Source: JAPLDB01 sp038206355
GTDB taxonomy: Bacteria; Bacteroidota; Bacteroidia; AKYH767-A; 2013-40CM-41-45
NCBI GenBank assembly: GCA_038206355.1
Contig: JBBRAY010000006.1
Location: 62,001-126,000 of the forward strand
Reading direction: 5' to 3'
DNA: 64,000 bases
Shown piece after piece: positions 33,305-41,912 of this stretch. The notes beneath the pieces are model-generated. The model had not been told where the DNA came from and searched no databases. It saw only the letters and a list, made by a program, of their open reading frames with translations. Both the position numbers and the translations under genes were made by a program. The first letter of the stretch is position 1, and the number at the start of each line of letters is the position of its first letter.

Positions 33305-33822
33305 CAGAAAGGAATAATGATGTATCCTGTCTGCTCCAGCGGCGCCGTAGGAACATTATTAAAAATGGCGCTTTCTGCTCCCTGCTTGGCTTTGGTGAGC
33401 AGGTATTCGTCAGAAGTTGTAGATCCGGGTGCACCGGGAGTTGCCTTGATAACATTGCCGTATTTATTGATCGAAACGGTGACAACAACAGTTCCTTTTT
33501 TCTGTGTCATATTATCAATCCGGGGTGCTTTGCTGATGATCCTGTCAGCTACTTTATAACGTATGAAATAGGAACCAGCAGTCATTGATTTTTCCCCAAT
33601 CTCTTTAGAAGCATTTTCTCCTTTTGTATCAAAAATAATTTCTGAAACCTCGCTAAGGTTAATTTTGCTGATGGTTTGATTTTTCTGAATCTCGATGATT
33701 CCATTGTTCAGAGAAGTCACCAACCCTTCCATCTTGTCCCCGTTTTTCATCACTACGGAATGCTGTGCAAAAGAAATAGTTGAGAGGAAGAGGATAACAG
33801 AAAGGAGGGTTAGTTTTTTCAT
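33304..33822 (-). CDS. Exported protein with TonB C-terminal-like domain
   Basis: 172 residues. A signal peptide (MKKLTLLSVILFLSTISFAQ) is followed by a segment near residues 22-65 that resembles small beta-barrel domains (VVMKNGDKMEGLVTSLNNGIIEIQ, KINLSEVSEIIFD; PDZ- or SH3-like impression only). Residues about 108-172 look like the C-terminal domain of TonB: KGTVVVTVSINKYGNVIKAT, then ALLTKA-type helix SDEYLLTKAKQGAESAIFNN, ending GYIIIPF. A membrane anchor with proline-rich linker, needed for a working TonB, is absent, so it is not an energy transducer but perhaps a periplasmic relative. It is 27 nt downstream of the TlpA-like gene and could be co-transcribed with it. Confidence 0.75.
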   Translation of the reverse strand: MKKLTLLSVILFLSTISFAQHSVVMKNGDKMEGLVTSLNNGIIEIQKNQTISKINLSEVSEIIFDTKGENASKEIGEKSMTAGSYFIRYKVADRIISKAPRIDNMTQKKGTVVVTVSINKYGNVIKATPGAPGSTTSDEYLLTKAKQGAESAIFNNVPTAPLEQTGYIIIPF

Positions 33823-33849
33823 TATTTTTTTTTGGGGTAGGGGAGGTGT

Positions 33850-35274
33850 TTATTGTTTTGGAAATTTCTGGTAGTTGTCAATAAAATCTTTCAGCTTTTC
33901 GGTGTCGAGACGCTTGGCGATGATTCTCTTTTTATCATCAAGAAGATAAATTACCGGCGTAGAGTAGATGTCATAATAATTTCTGAACTGTGTATTGTTG
34001 TATAAGTCGGAAACATTGATCCATTTCAGGTTGTGTTCTTTGATGTAATTTTTCCACAGGTCAATATCGGATTCAATACCGATGGCAAAAACTTCAAGTT
34101 TCAATCCTCCGGCTTTCACGCTGTCGTAATAAGCAGCCAGCAATGGCAATTCTTTCTTACAATGGCTGCAAGTCGGATCCCAGAAAACAAGCACGGTATA
34201 ATCAGCAACAACATCATTCAGTTTACGCAGTCTAAGTGAAGTGTCAGGCATGATGAGATTATAAGCAGGCGTTCCTAGAATATTCGGCTTGATTTTGTTT
34301 ACCCTTTCTTCAATTTTTTTCTTCAGTGAGTCATCTGCCCAGTAAGCTTTATCCGTGAGGTAATAGCGTTCAGCAATATTTACAAAAATCTTGTCAAAAC
34401 CCATGATATTGCTTGTTTCGTATAAGTTGGCAAGTGTAGAAACACAATATTTAAATACTTCTTTGTTTACTTCTGCTTTATCAATAATCAGGTTGACGCT
34501 GGTAATTATGGAGTCAGGAATTTGCGGGGTAAGCTGTGTAGTATAAGTCTTGATCTTGTTCTGTAAAATCGGGGTGCGGAGTAATCTTTCATCATTGAAA
34601 TCCACGTAATCCCAGTAGTGTTCTTTGTAATAGTGATAGCTGAATAAGGAGTCAATCACATTTCCATTTTCATCTTTCGGAGCTTCCGGAACTTCAGGAT
34701 CGCGCATGGCCATAAAAATTTTAGTCATGAAACTCTGCGGATGATCGGCCATCAGTTTGAATCGGTAGTCTTTAACTTCCTTGTCGATGCCGTTTATTTT
34801 TTCTTTCAGCACTTTTGCAGAATCTTTATTGTCTTTATTGGCATCATAGCGTGCCCTGAGTTCCTGAGAGTCTTTTGTTTTGCTGACAATAAAGCGTTGA
34901 TGTTCATTGAATAATTTATTTTCCTGTGAACCTTTTACATCAAATTTATTTACAAAATCTAGGGTGTCAGTTTCAATCGTAAATTTTTGTTCGGCAGCGG
35001 TAACCAGTATTTCAAAGTACGTTTTGTTTGGCATCACAACCAGATAAATCCCACCGGGTAAATCTTCACTGCCTTTAAATTCAACCCAGCCGTTGTGGTC
35101 AACCCTCATGGTATCACGGACATATTGCTTTTCACCATAATGGTTGCCCAGGTAACACACAGTGTCCTTCAATCCGGCAATCCTTATTTTGATGTCATAA
35201 CCACTTGACGCAAATGAAAATACAGATACAAGCAGAAAGGTTAAAACGAGTAGCAGATTTTTATACATATACAT
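33850..35274 (-). CDS. TlpA-family thioredoxin-like protein (DUF4369/DUF5106)
   Basis: 474 residues, exported (MYMYKNLLLVLTFLLVSVFSF). An N-terminal DUF4369-like domain (VCYLGNHYGEKQYVRDTMRV, FKGSEDLPGGIYLVVMPN) spans about 25-130. A helical DUF5106-like middle follows, including SKTKDSQELRARYDANKDN and LMADHPQSFMTKIFMAMRDP. The C-terminal 140 residues are a TlpA/ResA thioredoxin fold with the redox motif WDPTCSHCKKELPLL and the cis-Pro loop STPVIYLLD. Proteins of this layout reduce disulfides in the periplasm. Partner proteins cannot be told. The ATG at 35274 is chosen; a second ATG two codons in is possible. It lies 161 nt from the HPPD gene and just upstream of the TonB-like gene. Confidence 0.9.
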   Translation of the reverse strand: MYMYKNLLLVLTFLLVSVFSFASSGYDIKIRIAGLKDTVCYLGNHYGEKQYVRDTMRVDHNGWVEFKGSEDLPGGIYLVVMPNKTYFEILVTAAEQKFTIETDTLDFVNKFDVKGSQENKLFNEHQRFIVSKTKDSQELRARYDANKDNKDSAKVLKEKINGIDKEVKDYRFKLMADHPQSFMTKIFMAMRDPEVPEAPKDENGNVIDSLFSYHYYKEHYWDYVDFNDERLLRTPILQNKIKTYTTQLTPQIPDSIITSVNLIIDKAEVNKEVFKYCVSTLANLYETSNIMGFDKIFVNIAERYYLTDKAYWADDSLKKKIEERVNKIKPNILGTPAYNLIMPDTSLRLRKLNDVVADYTVLVFWDPTCSHCKKELPLLAAYYDSVKAGGLKLEVFAIGIESDIDLWKNYIKEHNLKWINVSDLYNNTQFRNYYDIYSTPVIYLLDDKKRIIAKRLDTEKLKDFIDNYQKFPKQ

Positions 35275-35435
35275 AGAGGAAATGAAAATATAGTTTCTGA
35301 TAAATGTAAATTATTAAGATTCCTGCAAAGTTAGTCCTGAAACCACGTTTGACATGAAGCGAAGATAAATTCTGCTAACAAAATTGTTAAGCGATGTTAA
35401 TAAATTCAACGAAAAAATCTAATCTTAGCTTATTC

Positions 35436-36530
35436 TTACAGATTGCCCCTCAATGCCTGTTCGCGTTCAATGGCTTCAAAAAGAGCTTTAAAATTTCCTT
35501 TGCCAAACGACTTGGCGCCTTTGCGCTGGATAATCTCAAAGAATACGGTTGGTCTGTCCTCTACAGGTTTTGAGAACAACTGAAGAAGGTATCCTTCATC
35601 ATCTCTATCCACGAGGATACCAAGTTTTTTTAAGTCCTCAATGTCCTCATCTATTTTTCCCACGCGTGCAGTTAGGTCATCATAATAAGTATTCGGAACC
35701 CTCAGAAACTCCACTCCTCGGTTATTTAATTCAGTGACCGTGGATAAAATATCTTTTGTGAGAATAGCAATGTGCTGCACGCCGGCACCACGGTAGAATT
35801 CAAGGTATTCGTCTATCTGTGATTTCTTTTTTCCTTCTGCGGGTTCGTTAATAGGAAATTTTACAAAGCCATTTCCATTAGAAACCACCTTGCTCATCAG
35901 CGCTGAATATTCAGTCGAAATATCTTTATCGTCGAACGTAATGATCATTTTAAATCCCATCACGTCTTCATAAAATTTCACCCACTCATTCATTTTACCG
36001 AGCTCAACATTGCCTACGCAATGGTCAACTACTTCAAGTCCTACCGATGTGGTTTTGAGAGGCGACTTTGCCGCTTTGTATCCGGGCAGGAAAGGGCCTT
36101 TGTAATTTTTTCGTTCAATAAATTTATGAATGGTATCTCCATAAGTATGAATGGCCGATATTTTCACTTCCCCGAATTCATCGGTCAGTGTTTGTGGTTG
36201 GGTATGTGCCTTTGCGCCACGTCCCATGGTCTCATAAAAAGATTTTTCAGCATCATCCACGCCAAGGGCCAGTACTTTTACGCCGTCACTGTGATTATAA
36301 ATGTGGTCTGCAATTTCATTATTGGGACCCATGGGTGTGGTAAATACAAACCTTATTTTACCCTGCTGCAATACATACGAAGCCCTGTCGCGTACACCTG
36401 TTTCGGGGCCTGAATAGGCAACCAGTTCAAATCCAAAAGCATGCTGGTAGTAATAAGACGCCTGCTTTGCATTACCTACCCAAAATTCAATGTGATCGGT
36501 TCCGAGTAACGGAAGAAAATCTTCAGCCAT
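35436..36530 (-). CDS. hpd: 4-hydroxyphenylpyruvate dioxygenase
   Basis: 364 residues, soluble non-heme iron enzyme of tyrosine degradation, converting 4-hydroxyphenylpyruvate to homogentisate. Two VOC domains are visible: residues about 8-140 (LLGTDHIEFWVGNAKQASYYY) and about 165-340. Iron ligands are His in VVDHCVGNV, His in GAGVQHIAILTKDI and Glu in PTVFFEIIQRKG. The C-terminal helix FGKGNFKALFEAIEREQALRGNL region is typical and gates the active site. No other homogentisate pathway gene lies in the window. It is divergent from ruvX, whose start is 102 nt away. Confidence 0.97.
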   Translation of the reverse strand: MAEDFLPLLGTDHIEFWVGNAKQASYYYQHAFGFELVAYSGPETGVRDRASYVLQQGKIRFVFTTPMGPNNEIADHIYNHSDGVKVLALGVDDAEKSFYETMGRGAKAHTQPQTLTDEFGEVKISAIHTYGDTIHKFIERKNYKGPFLPGYKAAKSPLKTTSVGLEVVDHCVGNVELGKMNEWVKFYEDVMGFKMIITFDDKDISTEYSALMSKVVSNGNGFVKFPINEPAEGKKKSQIDEYLEFYRGAGVQHIAILTKDILSTVTELNNRGVEFLRVPNTYYDDLTARVGKIDEDIEDLKKLGILVDRDDEGYLLQLFSKPVEDRPTVFFEIIQRKGAKSFGKGNFKALFEAIEREQALRGNL

Positions 36531-36619
36531 TTGTTTTTAATTTTATTGTGCAAATATCGGAAAAAGATGTGTCTGCAGAAATTCCAATATAATGGTTGTT
36601 TAAACTTCCAATCTTTTGC

Positions 36620-36627
36620 CATCTTTG
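36620..36627 (+). promoter_or_regulatory. Promoter -7 box of ruvX
   Basis: CATCTTTG differs from TATCTTTG in one base and lies 5 nt before the ATG at 36633. A TTG sits about 20 nt upstream, as expected for the -33 element. Confidence 0.4.
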
Positions 36628-36632
36628 TCGCG

Positions 36633-37049
36633 ATGAGCAGGATAATGGCGATTGACTATGGTACCAAACGTGTGGGAATTGCGGTTACTGACCCGAATCA
36701 GATTATTTCTACCGGATTGGATACCGTTCATTCGAAGGACGTTATTGAATTTCTGAAGAAGTATTTTCAGCGGGAGCAGGTGGAGTGCATCGTTGTCGGC
36801 GATCCCATTCAGATGGATTCCACCCCTTCAGATAATGCTGTTCATGCCAATCAGTTTGTGAAAGTTCTGCAGAAGAATTTTCCTTCGATCACGATAAAAC
36901 GACATGACGAACGCTTTACATCAAAGATGGCACAACAGGCAATATTAATGAGTGGTGTGAAAAAAAAGGGCAGGCAAAATAAGGAGCTCGTTGACATGAC
37001 AAGTGCAATTATTATTTTGCAATCGTATATGGAAAGTAGAAATCAGTAG
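36633..37049 (+). CDS. ruvX: Holliday junction resolvase-like protein YqgF
   Basis: 138 residues from ATG at 36633 (MSRIMAIDYGTKRVGIAVTD). The frame is open 34 codons further upstream, but this start gives the normal family N-terminus. It is an RNase H-fold nuclease. The first acidic residue is Asp in AIDYG; VECIVVGDPIQMD, IKRHDERFTSKMA and the terminal KELVDMTSAIIILQSYMESR complete the fold and its Asp/Glu site. YqgF is implicated in 16S rRNA 5' end processing and possibly Holliday junctions. The next gene, peptide deformylase, follows after 95 nt, a common Bacteroidota arrangement. Confidence 0.95.
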   Translation: MSRIMAIDYGTKRVGIAVTDPNQIISTGLDTVHSKDVIEFLKKYFQREQVECIVVGDPIQMDSTPSDNAVHANQFVKVLQKNFPSITIKRHDERFTSKMAQQAILMSGVKKKGRQNKELVDMTSAIIILQSYMESRNQ

Positions 37050-37144
37050 GCAACGGGCAAATGACAATTGGCAGTTTCGCCAAAGGCGAATCCGTCCTTC
37101 GGCGGCTAGGCAAATTACACGTTTCAAATTGTAGACAATAAAAA

Positions 37145-37699
37145 ATGATTTATCCGATAGTAGCATATGGTGATCCGGTGTTGAAGAAGAAAGCTTCAGA
37201 CATTCCGAAGGATTATCCAAAGCTGAAAGAATTGATAGCGGACATGTATGAAACCATGTACAATGCGCATGGCGTAGGTCTGGCAGCACCGCAGGTCGGA
37301 TTGTCGCTGCGTCTGTTTGTTACTGATGGTGCACCGTTTGAAGAGGAAGAAGTCAAAGATTTTAAAAAGGTTTTTATCAACGCACATATTCTCGAAGAAG
37401 ATGGAGAAGCATGGAAGTTTAATGAAGGATGCCTGAGTATTCCGCAAATAAGGGAAGATATATCAAGACTGGAAACCATACGCATTCAGTATTACGACGA
37501 GGAGTGGAATTTAAAGACTGAAATTTTCGATGGTCTTGCAGCACGGATTATCCAGCATGAATACGATCATACGGAAGGAATTCTTTTCGTCGATAAATTG
37601 ACGCCACTAAGGAGAAGAATTTTAAAAAATAAATTACTTGATATTTCAAAAGGAAAGGTTGACGCTGATTATAAAATGAAATTTCATGTGAAGAGATAA
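37145..37699 (+). CDS. def: Peptide deformylase
   Basis: 184 residues, cytoplasmic metalloenzyme that removes the formyl group from nascent proteins. All three family motifs are present: GVGLAAPQVG (residues 43-52), EGCLSIP with metal ligand Cys96, and QHEYDH with His138, catalytic Glu139 and His142. The N-terminal MIYPIVAYGDPVLKKKA is standard. It is preceded by ruvX and followed after 51 nt by a TPR lipoprotein gene on the same strand. The leader contains short repeats (GCGAA, GGCGAA words) but no recognisable regulatory site. Confidence 0.98.
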   Translation: MIYPIVAYGDPVLKKKASDIPKDYPKLKELIADMYETMYNAHGVGLAAPQVGLSLRLFVTDGAPFEEEEVKDFKKVFINAHILEEDGEAWKFNEGCLSIPQIREDISRLETIRIQYYDEEWNLKTEIFDGLAARIIQHEYDHTEGILFVDKLTPLRRRILKNKLLDISKGKVDADYKMKFHVKR

Positions 37700-37725
37700 G
37701 TAGCTTAAAAATAACATTAACCCTT

Positions 37726-37765
37726 CGAATAACGAATCAAAAAAACGAATATGCGAATTGCGAAT
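37726..37765. repeat. CGAAT word repeat spanning a start codon
   Basis: CGAAT occurs at 37726, 37733, 37746, 37754 and 37761 (spacings 7, 13, 8, 7). The ATG of the lipoprotein gene at 37751 lies within the array, so the repeat supplies its first codons (ATG CGA ATT GCG AAT). Confidence 0.55.
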
Positions 37766-38287
37766 AATCTTTTAATGATATCTGTCTTATTATTTTTCTT
37801 CTCCTGTAAATCAGAAAAGGAAAAACTTGTTCAGCAGATTAAATCAAACGAAGAAAAATTGTTTAATGACAGCACAAAAATGCTGGATCATGCCATTGCC
37901 ATTGATGAACTGGCAGCCTACAGGAAATATGCTGCCACTTATCCTGAAGATAGTGCATCGCCCGGATATCTTTTCAAAGCTGCTGACCTTGCAACAGGAT
38001 TAAGAAAATCGCGCGAAGCGGTGCTCATTTATAAAGATTACATTTCCCGTTATCCCAACCATTCAAAAATTGCATCAGGTTATTTCCTTCTTGCTTTTGT
38101 TTATGACAATGACATACAACAAAAGGACTCTGCTAAAATTTTCTACAGGGAGTTTCTGGAAAAATATCCTACACATCAGTTGGCTCCATCTGCAAAGGCA
38201 TCACTTGATCAGATTGAAATGGGGCTGACGGACGAACAACTGGTGAAGATGTTTGAGGCCAGGCTGGATTCTGCTAAAGTGAATTAA
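37751..38287 (+). CDS. TPR-containing outer-membrane-type lipoprotein
   Basis: 178 residues. A lipoprotein signal (LLMISVLLFFFSCKSE, lipobox FFSC at about residue 19) is followed by tetratricopeptide-like repeats: IAIDELAAYRKYAATYPEDS, YLFKAADLATGLRKSREAVL, YKDYISRYPNHSKIASGYFL and FYREFLEKYPTHQLAPSAKA. This resembles BamD/YbgF-type scaffolds that bind protein partners at the inner face of the outer membrane, but it is short for BamD. Partner and role are not known. It is downstream of def (51 nt) and convergent with cdaA (2 nt between the stops). Its start codon is embedded in a CGAAT repeat. Confidence 0.85.
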   Translation: MRIANNLLMISVLLFFFSCKSEKEKLVQQIKSNEEKLFNDSTKMLDHAIAIDELAAYRKYAATYPEDSASPGYLFKAADLATGLRKSREAVLIYKDYISRYPNHSKIASGYFLLAFVYDNDIQQKDSAKIFYREFLEKYPTHQLAPSAKASLDQIEMGLTDEQLVKMFEARLDSAKVN

Positions 38288-38289
38288 AG

Positions 38290-39090
38290 TTATTCTGAAA
38301 AATTCTCTATCAGTTTTCTTTCCAGTTCTTCGGGTGTAATATTAACTTTCATTTGCCCCTCCTTAGAAAAGGAAATCTCTCCAGTTTCTTCGCTTACTAC
38401 AATTGCCACTGCATCACTTTGCTCTGTAATTCCGACTGCAGCACGGTGCCGCATTCCAAAATGAGCCGGTAGATCAATGTTTTCGGTAACAGGTAGGATA
38501 CAACGGGCGGCTTTGATTTTGTTGTTAACAATAATAATTGCGCCGTCATGCATCGGACTGTTTTTGAAAAAAATACTTTCGATGAGTCGTTGGGAGATTT
38601 CAGCATCCATACTGTCGCCGGTGCTGCTGAAATATTTCAGTTCAGATGATTTTGCAAGTACCATAATTGCCCCGGTCTTATCCTTTGACATCTGTCGGCA
38701 TGCTTTTACAATGGCCGATACGTCGAGTCCGACCCGTTTCTGCGATTGCCAGTTCCACGGAAGTATCTGGCGGGTAAACGGATTTTGTGCGATGTAACTG
38801 TTTGTTCCTAGAACAACCAGAAACCTCCGCACTTCCTGCTGGAAAACAATAATGAGCGCTATAAAACCTACAGAAATAAACTGTCCAAGCAACGTACCGA
38901 TCAGCTGCATATTCAGGACTTTGACGCAAATCCAGTAAAGTGCATAAATCAAAAGCAGACCGATAAAAATATTTATGGCCACACCACCGCGCAAAAGGTT
39001 GTAAAGCTTATACAACAAATATGTGGCAAGTAATATGTCAATGATATCGATTAGTCTGATCGTCAGAAAACCGATTTCGAAAAGATCCAT
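38290..39090 (-). CDS. cdaA: Diadenylate cyclase CdaA
   Basis: 266 residues, makes cyclic di-AMP, a second messenger for turgor, potassium and cell-wall control. Three transmembrane segments lie in the first 80 residues (IDIIDILLATYLLYKLY, IFIGLLLIYALYWICV, FISVGFIALIIVFQQEVRR), followed by a DAC domain with the active-site motifs SPMHDGAIIIV and FGMRHRAAVGITEQSDAVAIVVSE. The D-G-A and R-H-R motifs are intact, so it should be active. It is preceded by folP on the same strand with 142 nt between them, which in this window contain five exact tandem copies of CGAATAC. Confidence 0.97.
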   Translation of the reverse strand: MDLFEIGFLTIRLIDIIDILLATYLLYKLYNLLRGGVAINIFIGLLLIYALYWICVKVLNMQLIGTLLGQFISVGFIALIIVFQQEVRRFLVVLGTNSYIAQNPFTRQILPWNWQSQKRVGLDVSAIVKACRQMSKDKTGAIMVLAKSSELKYFSSTGDSMDAEISQRLIESIFFKNSPMHDGAIIIVNNKIKAARCILPVTENIDLPAHFGMRHRAAVGITEQSDAVAIVVSEETGEISFSKEGQMKVNITPEELERKLIENFSE

Positions 39091-39135
39091 GCGTAAGAAT
39101 ATTGAAGTTCGAAATTAGACAATAAAAATCAAAAA

Positions 39136-39184
39136 CGAATAACAAAAACGAATACCGAATACCGAATACCGAATACCGAATACC
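39136..39184. repeat. Tandem heptanucleotide repeat (CGAATAC)5
   Basis: CGAATAC occurs five times without interruption at 39149-39183, preceded by two looser CGAAT words. It lies 59-93 nt upstream of the cdaA start codon, between folP and cdaA. Such short tandem arrays can change copy number by slipped-strand mispairing. Confidence 0.8.
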
Positions 39185-39232
39185 TTAGTTCTAGGGACGA
39201 AATATAAGGTGTAATTGTTTCGTGTTACGATA

Positions 39233-40066
39233 TTAAGATTTCGAAATTCTGGCTATTATTTTTGTTGCTTCGACAGCTTCTTTTACGTCGTGGACCCGGA
39301 GAATATTTGCGCCATTTTGCAAAGCAAGTGTATTGAGTACTGTTGTCCCGTTCAGTCCGTGCTCAGCAGTGGTGCCGGTAACCTTATTAACCATGGATTT
39401 CCGTGAAAAGCCGGTTAATATTGGTCGTTCAAATATTTTGAATTTTTCAAGATTCGAGAGGAGATCATAATTGTGCTCAAGTGTTTTCCCAAATCCGAAT
39501 CCGGGATCAATAATGATATCTGATACACCAAGTGATGTCAGTTTTAAAATAGCGGCAGAGAAAAAACGCATTACTTCCCGGGTAACATCTTCATAGAAAG
39601 GATTTTGTTGCATTGTTTGGGGAGTACCTTTCATATGCATAAGCACATATGGAATTTTCAGCCGGCCGATTTTCTCAAGCATCCGCTCATCCATATTTCC
39701 GCCCGATACATCATTTATTATGTCAATCCCTTCACCGGCAGCATTTTCTGCGACGGTAGCATGGAATGTATCAACAGATAGAATGGCATCAGGAAATTCT
39801 CTTCTCAATAATGAAAGTGGATGAGACAACAATTTCCATTCATCATCGGCAGAAATCAATCGGGCTCCGGGCCTTGTTGACTGCGCGCCGGTATCAATGA
39901 TGGCCGCACCTTCCTGTATCATTTTAACGGTGTGATTCAGCAGATCCTTTTCACTGTTGATCCGGCCGCCATCATAAAATGAGTCTGTGGAAAGATTCAA
40001 AATGCCCATTACGAGCGGCTTTGAACAATCCAGTAATTTTCCTCCGACGTTTAAATAATTCCTCAT
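39233..40066 (-). CDS. folP: Dihydropteroate synthase
   Basis: 277 residues, condenses p-aminobenzoate with dihydropterin pyrophosphate in folate synthesis. Family motifs: PLVMGILNLSTDSFYDGG, GAAIIDTGAQSTRPGA, LSVDTFHATVAENA, IDIINDVSGGN, VLMHMKGTP, IIDPGFGFGKTLEHNYDLL and PILTGFSRKSMVNKV near the end, with RVHDVKEAVEA closing the barrel. TIM-barrel length is normal. It shares the strand and probably the transcript with cdaA. The divergent DUF1599 gene starts 30 nt away, so their promoters overlap. Confidence 0.98.
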   Translation of the reverse strand: MRNYLNVGGKLLDCSKPLVMGILNLSTDSFYDGGRINSEKDLLNHTVKMIQEGAAIIDTGAQSTRPGARLISADDEWKLLSHPLSLLRREFPDAILSVDTFHATVAENAAGEGIDIINDVSGGNMDERMLEKIGRLKIPYVLMHMKGTPQTMQQNPFYEDVTREVMRFFSAAILKLTSLGVSDIIIDPGFGFGKTLEHNYDLLSNLEKFKIFERPILTGFSRKSMVNKVTGTTAEHGLNGTTVLNTLALQNGANILRVHDVKEAVEATKIIARISKS

Positions 40067-40074
40067 GAAAAATG

Positions 40075-40082
40075 TATCTTCG
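40075..40082 (+). promoter_or_regulatory. Possible -7 box for the DUF1599 gene
   Basis: TATCTTCG differs from TATCTTTG in one base and lies 14 nt before the ATG at 40097; the same variant occurs at 23715-23722 in front of the YfiT gene. Confidence 0.35.
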
Positions 40083-40096
40083 GGCGCTTTAAAATT

Positions 40097-40642
40097 ATGG
40101 TAACAACAGCATCACAATATGACACTGTTCTTTCACAGTGCAAAGATATTTTTCTGAAGAAAATGGATGACTATGGCACTGCCTGGAGAATATTACGGGT
40201 CAGTTCCATTACAGATCAGATATTTATCAAGGCGCAGCGTATTCGCAGTATTGAAGAAAAGGGTGTTCAGAAAGTAGAGGAGGGGATTGATTCTGAGTTT
40301 CGCGGAATCATCAACTACTGTATTATCGCGCTCATACAATTGGAGAAACACAGCGATACAAACCTGGAGATGTCGGCGCAGGAAGTGCTCGTACATTTTG
40401 ACAAGTACACAAGTGAAGCCAGGCATCTGATGGAAAATAAGAATCACGACTATGGTGAGGCATGGCGTGATATGCGCGTGAGTTCGATGACGGATTTGAT
40501 TCTTATGAAAATTCTCCGCATCAAACAAATTGAAAACCATAATGGTCAAACCCTCGTCAGTGAAGGCGTTGCGGCCAATTATTATGACATGCTGAATTAC
40601 GCAACTTTCGCCCTCATTAAACTTTCAGAGAGCGCGGGCTAA
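40097..40642 (+). CDS. DUF1599 protein (tandem domain)
   Basis: 181 residues, cytoplasmic. The protein is an internal duplication: residues about 18-87 (KKMDDYGTAWRILRVSSITD, QRIRSIEEKG, IINYCIIALIQL) match about 113-181 (NHDYGEAWRDMRVSSMTDLI, LRIKQIENHN, MLNYATFALIKL). DUF1599 is a nucleotide-modification-associated domain with unknown activity. The Y-G-x-A-W-R-x-x-R-V-S-S-x-T-D core is perfectly kept in both halves. In Bacteroidota it stands next to the BT_3928-like DoxX gene, as here (28 nt apart). It is divergent from folP. Confidence 0.9.
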   Translation: MVTTASQYDTVLSQCKDIFLKKMDDYGTAWRILRVSSITDQIFIKAQRIRSIEEKGVQKVEEGIDSEFRGIINYCIIALIQLEKHSDTNLEMSAQEVLVHFDKYTSEARHLMENKNHDYGEAWRDMRVSSMTDLILMKILRIKQIENHNGQTLVSEGVAANYYDMLNYATFALIKLSESAG

Positions 40643-40670
40643 ATTACCGGCTCTTTCCAATTCTCACATT

Positions 40671-41873
40671 ATGAAAATCTTAGTACGCATCATTCAGTTT
40701 CTTGTCGGAGGACTTTTTCTTTTTTCCGGATTTATTAAAGCCGTAGATCCATTGGGAACGAGCTATAAAATGCATGATTACTTCAGTGCATTTCAGAATG
40801 ACTGGCCTTCGTTTAAACTTTTTTGGGATTTCATGAGTTCTTATTCCACGCAACTGGCGGTTTTTATGCTGGTTCTGGAGCTTGCACTTGGTCTTGCCAT
40901 CATCATTGGCTGGAAGCGGAAATTCACTTTATGGCTTACGCTTGGTCTCATGGTATTTTTCACTTTTCTCACCGGATACACTTATTTATCCGGTTACACG
41001 ATGGGTCACTGGTACAATCCGGCTTCTTGGGTTTTCAATGCCAAGGACATGAAGGTTACCGATTGCGGATGTTTCGGAGATTTCATCAAGCTTAAACCTT
41101 ATACATCCTTTTATAAAGACGTTGTCCTCGATTTTCTGATTCTGGTATTGCTTATCGGAAATGCAAAAATGTATTTACTGGTAAGAGACAGGTTGGGAAA
41201 TATTATCGTTGGGGTTGGGACATTTGCATCCTATATGTTCTGTCTTTCCAACTATTACTGGGGTTTGCCGATGATTGACTTCCGCCCTTATGCCGTTGGA
41301 AAAAGTATCAGTGAAGGGATGAAGTTGCCTCCGGGAGCCAAGCGGGACAGTGTGGCGATGATTTTTATTTATGAGAAAGACGGAAAGAAGGAAGAACTTA
41401 CCACTGATCAGTTGGGGAAGGTAGACAGTACCTATAAATTTATTGACCGCACTGATAAGATGATCCGTGAAGGAGACCGCCCTGCCATTCATGATTTCAC
41501 GATTAACTCTGTTGATGGAACTGATATTACAGAAGATGTGTTGAGTATGGATCGGGTATTTCTTCTCGTTGCAAATGAAATTGCGCACAGTAACAATAAG
41601 GTTCAGAACAGGATTAATGACTTTGTTTCTTTGTGTCATAAAGAGGGAATTGACTTTATTGGAATGACTTCTTCATCGCCCAAAGAAGTGGATACTTTTC
41701 GTCACGAGCACAATTCGATGTTTGACTACTATTATGCTGATGCAACCACGTTGAAAACGATGATGCGTTCAAATCCCGGACTGATGCTTTTAAAAAGAGG
41801 AACTGTTGTTGCGATGTGGCACCACAGGGATTTTCCAACTTTTGAGGAAGTGAAAAAGGAATATTTGAAATAG
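40671..41873 (+). CDS. DoxX-like membrane protein (BT_3928 family)
   Basis: 400 residues. The first half is a DoxX-like four-helix membrane domain: IIQFLVGGLFLFSGFIKAVDP with the conserved S-G-F-x-K-x-D-P, YSTQLAVFMLVLELALG, LWLTLGLMVFFTFLTG, and VLDFLILVLLIG, and a loop with TDCGCFGDFIKL. The second half, from about residue 250, looks like a thioredoxin-fold domain without a redox Cys pair (RVFLLVANEIAHSNNKVQNR, GIDFIGMTSSS). The whole layout matches the BT_3928 family. The C-x-C-F motif in the membrane loop is typical of MauE-type methylamine-utilisation accessory proteins too. It may influence redox state in the envelope. The function is not known. It is preceded by the DUF1599 gene. Confidence 0.88.
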   Translation: MKILVRIIQFLVGGLFLFSGFIKAVDPLGTSYKMHDYFSAFQNDWPSFKLFWDFMSSYSTQLAVFMLVLELALGLAIIIGWKRKFTLWLTLGLMVFFTFLTGYTYLSGYTMGHWYNPASWVFNAKDMKVTDCGCFGDFIKLKPYTSFYKDVVLDFLILVLLIGNAKMYLLVRDRLGNIIVGVGTFASYMFCLSNYYWGLPMIDFRPYAVGKSISEGMKLPPGAKRDSVAMIFIYEKDGKKEELTTDQLGKVDSTYKFIDRTDKMIREGDRPAIHDFTINSVDGTDITEDVLSMDRVFLLVANEIAHSNNKVQNRINDFVSLCHKEGIDFIGMTSSSPKEVDTFRHEHNSMFDYYYADATTLKTMMRSNPGLMLLKRGTVVAMWHHRDFPTFEEVKKEYLK

Positions 41874-41912
41874 GAAAAGTGTAATCGTTTACTGCTGATT
41901 CTTTTTGCAAAA

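Noticed and set aside
39136..39184. CRISPR array from the regular CGAATAC copies
   Set aside because: The unit is only 7 nt, copies touch each other without spacers, and no cas gene is in the window.
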